DNA from: Prevotellaceae bacterium UBA2852
Lineage (GTDB): Bacteria > Bacteroidota > Bacteroidia > Bacteroidales > Bacteroidaceae
Assembly (NCBI GenBank): GCA_002350855.1
Contig: DEFM01000006.1
Span: 186,640 to 250,639 of the forward strand
Length of the DNA stretch: 64,000 bases
Direction: 5' to 3'
Part shown: in pieces, positions 41,497-49,675 of the stretch
How positions within the stretch are numbered: position 1 is the first letter of the stretch
Layout: every line of letters starts with the position of its first letter
Position numbers and translations under genes: made by a program
Notes under the pieces: generated by a model
Databases searched by the model: none
What the model saw: the letters and a program-made list of their open reading frames with translations, nothing else
What the model was told of the DNA's origin: nothing

Positions 41497-44400
41497 TTAT
41501 TCGTTGGTATTTTCAGATGTTCCTATTCTCTTTTTTATTGGAGATAGATTGAATAGTAATTTCTCCATATCTTCTGTAGATAAATCCTTGAATAACTCCA
41601 ATAGCTCCTCCTGTCGTGGCTGTCCCAATGTAAGACGGTACAGTGAAAGAACTGCATTCATACGAGAGTAAGAAGAATAGTCACTGCTTAATGGATACAT
41701 CGGAACTATTCGTTCAATCATCTCTGGCTTTTCAAATGATGAGGTAGGTAAGCACCAGAAAGGCACCAGACCACCGTAATCATTAGGGAAATCTGCCATT
41801 GCACGGTTGAACATATCATTCCAAGAGAATATGTCATTGTATCTATGTGCTATATTCCTTCGTATCGACAAACATTTATATCGGTTGATTCTCCCTTCAC
41901 GTTGTTCCATATCTTGTGGATTTGATGGTATGTTCCAATGCATGATCTTACGGCAATACCAATGGAAATCCAGACCTTCCTGCCCGATGGAGGTTGTTGA
42001 AAGGACAAAAGGACGGAAAGGAGAATTGAAAGCTTGTCTTACATCAGTCGAACGAGACACATTCTTCTCATCGGTTTTCTTATTAGTGAACATTAGGGCG
42101 TAATGGGTGCGTAATCCACGTGGTGTCTTCTCTATATTCTTAAACGATTCTGATGTGTCTATCCTCAAATTACTCGGGCTAATATCCAATGACTCATAAA
42201 TGGTCTTTGCGATATATGCTTTGCGTGAACCCTTCTCGTCAATCATGTGAATATATTCATCTATGACGGACTGAAGATTCCCATCCACGCAATACCGTAT
42301 GACACATTCCCAATAATTATCTATGTTGGGATAAAGAAGATTCATGATACCTGTGCACTGGCGTAAATTGAACATGCTTACCAGTCTTTCAATGATATCT
42401 TCCGTAGTATGGCTTTCAGATTTTGAACCTTCAGTAGAAATGAAATCCACACGTCCTAAGCGACGATAAATCACAACAGAAGGAGAGGCGATAGCCATAT
42501 CTACCAATATGTCTACGAGATGAGAAGATACGATACCGTCTATTGGCTCGCCACTATCAAGCAATTGCGCAATCCGTACCAATTCCTCTGCTGAAACTTG
42601 CGTCTCACCGATTATTCCTCCATGAGATAAAATGTCAGAGATTACTTTAGTTCTGAGTTCTTGGCGAATATATGTAATGTCGCTCCCCAGATATAACTCT
42701 GCTGAATAAAGATTTGAAAGATAATCATTGAAGTATTTGAGTACAAAGGATTTATCTCTCAATGGAGTTGCCCCGACATCGTTGGTATATGTGGCCACTT
42801 TACGACCACTGTTATATTGTCCAATCGTTTGACGTTCCGCTTCATAACTTAACATAAAAGCAATCATGCGAGGAACCATTTCCCATGCTGAAAACACCAA
42901 TATTTTAGAGAAATCCTTGTTTTGTTCAAAGACATTATCTGAAGAAATTCGATAATACGGATGTGATGCGGGAATCCACATCAAACAAGCAGAGCGTTTC
43001 TTTTCATTTAGCATGATAGTCAACAGCTCTTTCAGTTTGGTGTTGTTTGCATCGATAGGTTTATAAGAATAAATCCGGTCGAAATTGAGAAGTATTTTCT
43101 GCTGACGGTTTGAAATGGGCAAGGTAATCTGCTTTGATCTCGCAGATTTATAAATCCCCATAATGTATTTCTTCAGCTCATATTTCTCCATGAACGAAAG
43201 AAGATATGGAGAGGACTTGACATAATCCATCGGTACATTCCTATATCTGATTCGTTTCCCGAATCTCTCAGCACGTTCTGCACAGTCGCGGAGCACCAGT
43301 TGCATCTGGGCATATGAGAGGATATCGCCTGCATCAATCATATTCTCCTTGACATAGGTTGTCATATCGATTAGAGAGTCTTTCAACCTCTCTGTTCTTG
43401 ACATGCCCTCATACATGGCCCGTTCTGCTTTCAATTTTGAGGCAATGAGCACATCAAATGAATCAGTTTCTATCTTACTAAGTTTAGTAGAATAGTCTCT
43501 CCATATAGTCTTGAACTCCTTTGACTTGTTACCAGTAAAGAGAAACCCTGTTAGTTTCAAGAAATCTTCGTAGTGTTCATCTACGTTCGTTTCGTTCAAT
43601 TCCTCTAAAGTAGTATATGGCTTATAGGGGGTGGCGGAAAGTAGTAAGATATATGGAGATTTATCATCATTCATGGTTTTGAAAAACCTTTTTGTAATGA
43701 TGCTCTGTTCGGAACCTTCATCTGATTCATGGATAAGGCTGCTAAACCGTTGGAACTCATCCATGATAACCAAGTCTGGCTCCAGCTCATCAATACTGAT
43801 TTGTGCAAAAGCCATTCTCATCCGAGTAAGAATCGATGTCTTTTCATTCCATGAGTCAACGCCACGTTCAAGATAGTCAGTCATCTCTGTGCAAAGGTCA
43901 TTGAATTTAAGTCCCTCAACTAAACGTTGCCGTACCTTATTCAAGTAATCTGCCCCACAATTGTCAATTCGACTTAGATACCATCTGACATAGCCATCCC
44001 AATTATCCTTTTTGACTTTGTTCCTGAAGAAACTATTAACAGAAGCCTCGATTTCTGATGGAAACATTTTCATGCGTTTAACCATACAGAACATCAATGC
44101 TCGCTCATTCATGTTACCATACCCCTGTTGCATGGAAAATGAAGTTCCGGGTGTAAGTGGTATCAATAATTCCGGCATTTCACCTTCAGTATAGATGCCA
44201 TCCTCTCTGTATTTCCCCTTTGCTCTTAATTCTGCGACTTTCTCCTGAATGACGAGGTGCTGCATAGATAGCCTACTTTCACTAATGTTAAGCTGTTCCA
44301 TACCCAGGTTCATCGTATTCTGTTGCACAATGTTTATGTTCGAGCAGACATAGACCACCCTATACATATCATCACACACTTCACTACGCATCCTTCTGAC

Positions 44401-44556
44401 ACGGTCGATGACTTCTTTTGCCATGATGGTTTTTCCCAAGCCGACTTCATCAGCCAGAAGCACTCTCTTCTGTCTGCCGCTACGGAAAATCTCTTCTATA
44501 TGATCTGCCGTTGCAAGCTGGAACTCTTTAGCGATCTTAGATGTACTGTTATCCAT
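41497..44556 (-). CDS. SNF2/HepA-like superfamily 2 helicase (ZacC-like)
   Basis: The 1019-residue protein has Walker A LLADEVGLGKTIMAKE near 34-49, Walker B VIMDEFQRFSS, motif III LLLSATPYKP, and C-terminal motifs STTSIGQEGLDFHWYCRKI and QREGRINRYK. It starts 8 bases inside the PLD-like gene. The helicase, PLD and DUF6361 combination matches what I recall of the Azaca anti-phage system (ZacABC). It could remodel or translocate along invading DNA and load the PLD-like nuclease. Confidence 0.82.
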   Translation of the reverse strand: MDNSTSKIAKEFQLATADHIEEIFRSGRQKRVLLADEVGLGKTIMAKEVIDRVRRMRSEVCDDMYRVVYVCSNINIVQQNTMNLGMEQLNISESRLSMQHLVIQEKVAELRAKGKYREDGIYTEGEMPELLIPLTPGTSFSMQQGYGNMNERALMFCMVKRMKMFPSEIEASVNSFFRNKVKKDNWDGYVRWYLSRIDNCGADYLNKVRQRLVEGLKFNDLCTEMTDYLERGVDSWNEKTSILTRMRMAFAQISIDELEPDLVIMDEFQRFSSLIHESDEGSEQSIITKRFFKTMNDDKSPYILLLSATPYKPYTTLEELNETNVDEHYEDFLKLTGFLFTGNKSKEFKTIWRDYSTKLSKIETDSFDVLIASKLKAERAMYEGMSRTERLKDSLIDMTTYVKENMIDAGDILSYAQMQLVLRDCAERAERFGKRIRYRNVPMDYVKSSPYLLSFMEKYELKKYIMGIYKSARSKQITLPISNRQQKILLNFDRIYSYKPIDANNTKLKELLTIMLNEKKRSACLMWIPASHPYYRISSDNVFEQNKDFSKILVFSAWEMVPRMIAFMLSYEAERQTIGQYNSGRKVATYTNDVGATPLRDKSFVLKYFNDYLSNLYSAELYLGSDITYIRQELRTKVISDILSHGGIIGETQVSAEELVRIAQLLDSGEPIDGIVSSHLVDILVDMAIASPSVVIYRRLGRVDFISTEGSKSESHTTEDIIERLVSMFNLRQCTGIMNLLYPNIDNYWECVIRYCVDGNLQSVIDEYIHMIDEKGSRKAYIAKTIYESLDISPSNLRIDTSESFKNIEKTPRGLRTHYALMFTNKKTDEKNVSRSTDVRQAFNSPFRPFVLSTTSIGQEGLDFHWYCRKIMHWNIPSNPQDMEQREGRINRYKCLSIRRNIAHRYNDIFSWNDMFNRAMADFPNDYGGLVPFWCLPTSSFEKPEMIERIVPMYPLSSDYSSYSRMNAVLSLYRLTLGQPRQEELLELFKDLSTEDMEKLLFNLSPIKKRIGTSENTNE

Positions 44557-46351
44557 GAAGTTGTTTCAATTTTGGAATGAGAGGTTTGAATTGTGAATAC
44601 AGTTTCATGAATTCATGCGCATAGCTTTTGTCCTTCACTATGCGCATAACGTCTTCAAGACTTACCAATTGCTCAGGATTGCTGGCTGCAATTTTAAGCA
44701 TCTGTTCATAAATGCGTCCAGTAAGAGGAGCCGAAGAATGTTTGCCTTCTTCGTTCATTTTTTTAGTCAGTTGCTCTACTTCAAAGAAATACTCCTCTGG
44801 ATCGTCACAGAGCATAAAAGAAATGTAGTTGTAAAACTTATCTCTTGTATCTACAATACTTCTAAAAATCTCATCATTACGGTTCTCGGGTATTCCCTTT
44901 GTAGGGATTTTGATAACTTCCTCTAAATGGTCATCGCTATCTATACCCTTTATGATGTAAAATTCTGAGAGTTTGGAAAGAGGGATATTCCTGAAGACAA
45001 CCTCGTTTTCAAGATGTCCTTCCAATGATGGCATTTGCAATGGAGCAATGCTAAATCGAAAAGCCCCTTCTTTTATATGTGTTTTTAACTGTACATCATA
45101 GAGCCCTTGTTCGTTGGGACTAACATAAGCCTTAAAGGATGAACATAATAGTTTCCTCATCCATTTTTCAAGGGGACTATATTCATGGGATTCGATTTGT
45201 TCATTCGGTTCTGTTAATCGCTCGTAAACGAGACTCTCTCCTTTGTCATCCAACTGGAGAAATTCTTTTTCAAAACTGTCGAAAAGGAGTTGGCCGTTTT
45301 TCAGTTTCAATCTCACCAGCAATTCAGTGTTCTTATGGAAAGCCGAAAAAGTAGCATTTGCTGAACCCATGAATAAGAAATAGCCATTGTCATTCTTGGG
45401 CCATGACACAAAATAAGTCTTTGCGTGAAGGTCTATAGGTACGTATTCATTGTTTATCATTTGGTCGTTGACCACATAGACAGCTCCGTTTTCACGGTCG
45501 TAATATTGGAAGATGTTTGGAGATACATAACCATATCGTATGACCATAACATTCCTACCATTCTTTCCAATTCTATAGTTCAAGTCTTTGACTGTAGCTT
45601 CATCGATGAAAGGGGAAATAAGCATAACCGATTGACCTTGGAATGATTCAGGGTAAGAAACATTCTCGTTTAGATTCTCGCCGAAATAGAAAGGAACAAA
45701 CTCATATCCATTGGGCTCAAATCGTGACTCGTCTACTTCAAATGAGCTGACATGCATCAAATCGTTGGCAAGGTCTATTGTCCTACGTTTCTTTTCTCCT
45801 TTAGCATAATCTGCTAATGCAAGGACGAACTTTGATAAGGAAGTGTGACGGTCATTGGTGGCAGTTCCAGTCATGTCAATTTTGCCCGTGAGCGAAACTA
45901 CCACATCAATGTTGTTGTCGAAATCTATGTTTTTGCTCATGACCATCACTTTCAGTTGTTGGTCATTCTTGTTTTCATGGTTGACTTCCTTGAGCAACCA
46001 CATTTTGGGATGGAAGTTCGACAATGGACTTTTCTTGTTGATAACCTCGAAAATGCTATCCTCCAGTAATGAGTAGAATGACTGAAGTTCCTTTGGTACG
46101 TGGATGCCACCCCGATGGCAAAATAAAACGAACTTGTCGCTACTACGCCTGATACTTTCTAACAAGAATAACGGCGTGTTCTTGATGCCATTTGACAAGT
46201 CGCCAAAGGCGCCAAGTGAATATGGTACTATAAGCAATGCTTTTAAATCAAGACTGTATGTGGTACCAACGGCAAACTCCACGTCATAACCAGGTGAGGC
46301 AAGCAGGTCACCATACAGCAAGTCGTTCATCATTTGTCCCTTAGTTGCCAT
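44549..46351 (-). CDS. Phospholipase D-like nuclease (ZacB-like)
   Basis: This protein has 600 residues. Two HxK-type motifs are visible: NFHPKMWLLKE with the downstream VMSKNIDFDNN, and IDLHAKTYFVSW with FLFMGSANATFSAF. This is the arrangement of PLD-superfamily nucleases acting as an intramolecular pair. The C-terminal third is helical and unrecognised. It overlaps both neighbours (11 and 8 bases), so it is coupled with the DUF6361 and helicase genes. DISARM's DrmC is also a PLD protein, but no other DISARM gene is present. Confidence 0.82.
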   Translation of the reverse strand: MATKGQMMNDLLYGDLLASPGYDVEFAVGTTYSLDLKALLIVPYSLGAFGDLSNGIKNTPLFLLESIRRSSDKFVLFCHRGGIHVPKELQSFYSLLEDSIFEVINKKSPLSNFHPKMWLLKEVNHENKNDQQLKVMVMSKNIDFDNNIDVVVSLTGKIDMTGTATNDRHTSLSKFVLALADYAKGEKKRRTIDLANDLMHVSSFEVDESRFEPNGYEFVPFYFGENLNENVSYPESFQGQSVMLISPFIDEATVKDLNYRIGKNGRNVMVIRYGYVSPNIFQYYDRENGAVYVVNDQMINNEYVPIDLHAKTYFVSWPKNDNGYFLFMGSANATFSAFHKNTELLVRLKLKNGQLLFDSFEKEFLQLDDKGESLVYERLTEPNEQIESHEYSPLEKWMRKLLCSSFKAYVSPNEQGLYDVQLKTHIKEGAFRFSIAPLQMPSLEGHLENEVVFRNIPLSKLSEFYIIKGIDSDDHLEEVIKIPTKGIPENRNDEIFRSIVDTRDKFYNYISFMLCDDPEEYFFEVEQLTKKMNEEGKHSSAPLTGRIYEQMLKIAASNPEQLVSLEDVMRIVKDKSYAHEFMKLYSQFKPLIPKLKQLHG

Positions 46352-47570
46352 ATTCCATTCCTCTTTTGATTTCTTTAATCATCTTATAAACCAAGTTCCA
46401 CCTATAATCCAAGAAGAATGCTCCAGCATGTGGTACGCCAACGTATTTCTTCCAGTTGGTTAGTTTTGCCCTTGTCCAGCCTTTTGTGGCTTTCTCACGA
46501 GCAACTATCAAATCTTCCAATGCACGTAAGTCTTCCTTTTCGACACATTGAGCTGTCTGGAGACAAAATTTCTTGACTGCGATGTCATTCACATCTCTGT
46601 CAATAAAAGAAATAATCTCTTCCATTGAAGACTCGGTAAATTCATCCCTATGCTCGTCCAGGTAAGAAATATACATCTGGAACTGTTTATCTGCTACATC
46701 TTTACTTGCAGTACTTGAATCGTAAAGATAGTTGTAGAAGATGCGAAGTAGATAGACATATCTGGAGAAACGAGCTGATAGCAAATATGGGTATAAATAC
46801 TGTTCAGGCAATTCACCCCATACTTGTTTCAGCTCTTGATAATCCTCTACCAAGGGAGTGTCGTTGTTCAGAAGAAAAGCCAGCAAACTGTCTTTGCTGT
46901 TCTCGGACAACTCTATGCGCTTTTTTAGAAACTCAGCTTCTGCTTTAGTCAAGAAAATATTGATGGGTGTTTTACCGTCAAATTCATATTTCAGTCCACC
47001 AGTATCAAACAGTTGCATAGTACCTGACAAATCTCCACTGTCAGCAGTGTCGTTCTCATCTGTTTTACGATATTTCTGTGGGCTGTTGTGTCTGGCTAAT
47101 GATCTTTCAAAAATTAGTCTATATACACTACCATCGGCTTTTACCAATCCGTATGTGACAAGTCCTCCCCAATAAATGTAGGATGGGTCGTACTTAACAT
47201 ATTGGCTCCTGTTTTTCTCTGCTTTATCTATCACAGAATTTCCAGTGATGCCGTATTGGTTTTCATACTTTGGTGTACCGTTAAGAAGTTGGCGAGTAAG
47301 TCTTATCTCCATGTCAAGAATCCGTTGCCGGACTTCTTCTACAGTTTTATAGTGACCTTTTTCAGCTTCCAGATATAGGGCTGGTAATAGGACAAAATAC
47401 TTTGCACGATTTTGTAAGACCGACATTCCGGGGAACATTGTATTGGAAAATGCATCTCTGATACGTCCAATACCTAACTCATCAATAGCATGATGGTCGC
47501 GTATTGATTGAATCACCTTATAGAGGTTGTTCTTTTCCTCCGTTCCGAAGTTTATATATCCTATCTCCAT
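46341..47570 (-). CDS. DUF6361 family protein (ZacA-like)
   Basis: This protein has 409 residues. The N-terminus (MEIGYINFGTEEKNNLYKVI...DELGIGRIRDAFSNTMFPGMSVLQNRAKYFVLLPAL) matches DUF6361 as I know it. The rest is helical (YWGGLVTYGLVKADG, SARFSRYVYLLRIFYNYLY). No catalytic motif is evident. It is the first gene of the transcript from operator D and overlaps the PLD-like gene. In the Azaca set this family is one of three required proteins; its role is unknown. Confidence 0.8.
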   Translation of the reverse strand: MEIGYINFGTEEKNNLYKVIQSIRDHHAIDELGIGRIRDAFSNTMFPGMSVLQNRAKYFVLLPALYLEAEKGHYKTVEEVRQRILDMEIRLTRQLLNGTPKYENQYGITGNSVIDKAEKNRSQYVKYDPSYIYWGGLVTYGLVKADGSVYRLIFERSLARHNSPQKYRKTDENDTADSGDLSGTMQLFDTGGLKYEFDGKTPINIFLTKAEAEFLKKRIELSENSKDSLLAFLLNNDTPLVEDYQELKQVWGELPEQYLYPYLLSARFSRYVYLLRIFYNYLYDSSTASKDVADKQFQMYISYLDEHRDEFTESSMEEIISFIDRDVNDIAVKKFCLQTAQCVEKEDLRALEDLIVAREKATKGWTRAKLTNWKKYVGVPHAGAFFLDYRWNLVYKMIKEIKRGMEYGN

Positions 47571-47592
47571 CGCTTATATCACAAGTCGGTTG

Positions 47593-47630
47593 CAAAAGTA
47601 CAGTTAGGTTGTTTCAAATCGTGGTACATC
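47593..47630 (-). promoter_or_regulatory. Island operator site D and -7 box of the Azaca-like operon
   Basis: -7 box TACTTTTG (47600-47593, minus strand). Seven bases upstream lies GTTGTTTCA-AATCG-TGGTACATC (47608-47630). The right half-site is more degenerate than in A-C. Because the WYL gene is in this transcript, the site would give autoregulation. Confidence 0.78.
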
Positions 47631-47637
47631 CCTTGAC

Positions 47638-48693
47638 TTATTTCTTATTGATCTCATTTATAGCCCTAAACCTTTCCTGAAGAATCTTTATCTTTTCAAT
47701 TAATCCTCTAAAATTCAGCGGCTGCCCATATATGAAACTTTCCTTCATCTCATTGTAATCTGTCTCATAAGCTGGCATCAGTTCATCATCGGGCACAATC
47801 TGAATGTTGGCTGGTAGTTCCTTGTCGTAATCCACATAGCCTACATGATAGAACTTGCGTCTGTGCTCCACAATCTCATGATAGAGATCTACATTTTTGA
47901 GTGCCATTTCTGCGTAAGGAGTGTGCATGAGTTTCTCCAAATCGTAGAAATGGCGAGTCATACGGTGAGTCCTCGGCTTGTCCTTCTGGTATTCTTCGCA
48001 CAACAGGAACGCCTTTTCAAGAAAAGTTCTTGCAGGACTGACGGTACGGATGGTTTGAACGAAATCTGAGTCCACATCTTCACCATCGAAGACTTGCTCC
48101 ACCAATGATGATATACGTCTCATTTCAAATGGCTCCGACATGGACAATACGCTTATCTCTATTTTGATAGTAGGAACAGCGTATGAGGTTTGGCTGTTAT
48201 AAAGAGATGGGTATTGAACGTAAAGAACAGACGGGTCTTTGTCGTGTGGTACCTTTCTTGGCTCACCATTTTCGTCCAATTCTTCATTGTCGCTAAGTAC
48301 GGTCACGTCAAGCCCTAAAGCCTTTAGCTTACTATCCAACTCTGATTTGAACTCTCCAAGAAGGTAGTCCTGTCCTTTTTCACGAAGGTTATGTATCTGC
48401 GTGTTAGAGGTACAACTGGCACATGATAGTTTCTTCACATTCAAGAAATAGTCACGGCTTAGAGCTAAGTCTATGTCCTCACTGAATCGGTTGATGATGT
48501 TCCACCCTTTACTAAGGCTTGTACCACCTTTAAATAAAAGGTATTCGCTGATGCTTGTTTGGAACATGGCATAGAGAACAGCGGTAACCCACCAGTCCTT
48601 TTCGGCAGAGGCTTCATCTATCTGCTTTGCCTGACTGACGGCTTGTATCATTGCCCTACGCTCATCTATTGAGAAGTCTATCCATTTACTCAT
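47638..48693 (-). CDS. AbiEii/AbiGii-type nucleotidyltransferase toxin
   Basis: This protein has 351 residues. The nucleotidyltransferase signature is YLLFKGGTSLSKGW with EDIDLAL (residues about 58-86). The following sequence fits the AbiEii toxin family (type IV-like toxin-antitoxin, phage abortive infection). Such toxins add nucleotides to tRNA acceptors or similar targets. The start overlaps the antitoxin-type gene by 8 bases. It is independent of the WYL operator set: no copy lies upstream of the pair. Confidence 0.87.
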   Translation of the reverse strand: MSKWIDFSIDERRAMIQAVSQAKQIDEASAEKDWWVTAVLYAMFQTSISEYLLFKGGTSLSKGWNIINRFSEDIDLALSRDYFLNVKKLSCASCTSNTQIHNLREKGQDYLLGEFKSELDSKLKALGLDVTVLSDNEELDENGEPRKVPHDKDPSVLYVQYPSLYNSQTSYAVPTIKIEISVLSMSEPFEMRRISSLVEQVFDGEDVDSDFVQTIRTVSPARTFLEKAFLLCEEYQKDKPRTHRMTRHFYDLEKLMHTPYAEMALKNVDLYHEIVEHRRKFYHVGYVDYDKELPANIQIVPDDELMPAYETDYNEMKESFIYGQPLNFRGLIEKIKILQERFRAINEINKK

Positions 48694-49297
48694 TGTTTTG
48701 TCCTTTTATATTTCTTTTGATTATTTGTCTCATCCAAACAGGAGCCAAAAGCAAATCATGTTCTATATTGTCCTTTTCGGGTGTTTCGGCCAGCAGCTTT
48801 GCAATCTGCCCTTCATCTTCTTTTGTGATGTTGTTTTCGCCGATGCTACGCAATGCCTGTACCAGTTCCTGCATCAGCTTCCCTCGAAAGGCAAAATTTC
48901 TTGGTGCTCCATGTTTCAAGGTTACAGTCCGATTGCCAAGACTCAGTTTTCTACCAGAGCCAGTGGTCAGGAAACTTGTGTTCATGGGAACCTGGGTTGA
49001 GAATCCAAGACGGTTGGCGGCAGTGGCTCCCGTAGGGATGATAACAGCCTTATCTCTTTTGGCAATCTCTGTCACCAGTTCAAAGGCAGAAGGGTATAAG
49101 ATGCCGAAACGAGTTTTACGTGCCTTGACATAGACACCCTTTGCTATACGGCTGATAATACCTTCCTTCTCAAAGATTGCCAATAGTTTTGTGACATACT
49201 CCACATCATATTGAGGAAAGGAAGACACGAAGTAAACCTCTCCAAACCTACCATGGGCAATCTTGCTCTTAATTTTGTTAACTACAGCGTCTTGCAT
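48686..49297 (-). CDS. DUF6088 / AbiEi-type antitoxin
   Basis: This protein has 203 residues. A winged helix at about 15-60 (VYFVSSFPQYDVEYVTKLLA, GIISRIAKGVYVK) is followed by an AbiEi-like C-terminal region (IIPTGATAANRLG, VTLKHGAPRNFAFRGKLMQEL). AbiEi proteins neutralise AbiEii and repress their own promoter through inverted repeats; one is present at 49319-49345. It is first in the two-gene operon with the nucleotidyltransferase. Confidence 0.85.
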   Translation of the reverse strand: MQDAVVNKIKSKIAHGRFGEVYFVSSFPQYDVEYVTKLLAIFEKEGIISRIAKGVYVKARKTRFGILYPSAFELVTEIAKRDKAVIIPTGATAANRLGFSTQVPMNTSFLTTGSGRKLSLGNRTVTLKHGAPRNFAFRGKLMQELVQALRSIGENNITKEDEGQIAKLLAETPEKDNIEHDLLLAPVWMRQIIKRNIKGQNNE

Positions 49298-49318
49298 ATA
49301 GATATTGGTTTAATTTTG

Positions 49319-49355
49319 GTCGGAATGATTGCAAATATTTCCGACTGCAAAAATA
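49319..49355 (-). promoter_or_regulatory. AbiE-type promoter with inverted repeat
   Basis: The -7 box TATTTTTG (49355-49348, minus strand) is followed downstream by GTCGGAA (49319-49325) and TTCCGAC (49339-49345), a 7-bp inverted repeat spanning the expected start of transcription. This is the position expected for an autorepressor. Confidence 0.7.
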
Positions 49356-49675
49356 CTGTTTTTCTTTCAAATAACAATGTGTTTTCCCTTAAAATTAAGT
49401 TTTCTTGACTGAAAAAAGTGCTTTTCTTGTCATTTGAATAGCATTTCCATAAGATTTTGCTTGTCGTTTCCGCATTTTGAAACCTTATTATGCTCTCACA
49501 AATGAAGTGTAGCCAAATTAAACAAATCATTGCACATTCGATTACTTTTTGTGGTTTTAAATTGTTAAAAACGTTAAATCTTTGTCTTTTTCTTCATATA
49601 CAGAATCTACGTCATCACTTTTCTACCGTTTTAAGCAAAACAAATTGAAACACAACAAGTTGCAAATACTGGGGT
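49356..49675. other. Right end of the element, non-coding
   Basis: The 320-base A/T-rich end has no convincing ORF. Near the junction ACAACAAGTTG and GGGGTTGT form short inverted repeats that may be integrase sites. The right attachment core TGTA is at 49676-49679. Confidence 0.5.

Larger units (their letters stand above)
19443..49675. mobile_element. Integrated mobilizable element with defence cargo (about 30.2 kb)
   Basis: The ends are defined by the in-frame split of a BspA-like gene with a TGT(A) core at both junctions. The left arm encodes an excisionase-like multi-HTH protein, a tyrosine integrase, a second HTH protein and a MobV-type relaxase with a candidate oriT. No conjugation (Tra) genes are seen, so transfer would need a helper element. 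About 22 kb of minus-strand genes from 26990 to 49297 look like anti-phage cargo. I found no match to a named element. Confidence 0.85.

Noticed and set aside
41497..46351. DISARM system (helicase plus PLD)
   Set aside because: A PLD protein and a helicase are present, but there is no DUF1998 protein and no DISARM methyltransferase. The DUF6361 partner fits the Azaca-like set better.
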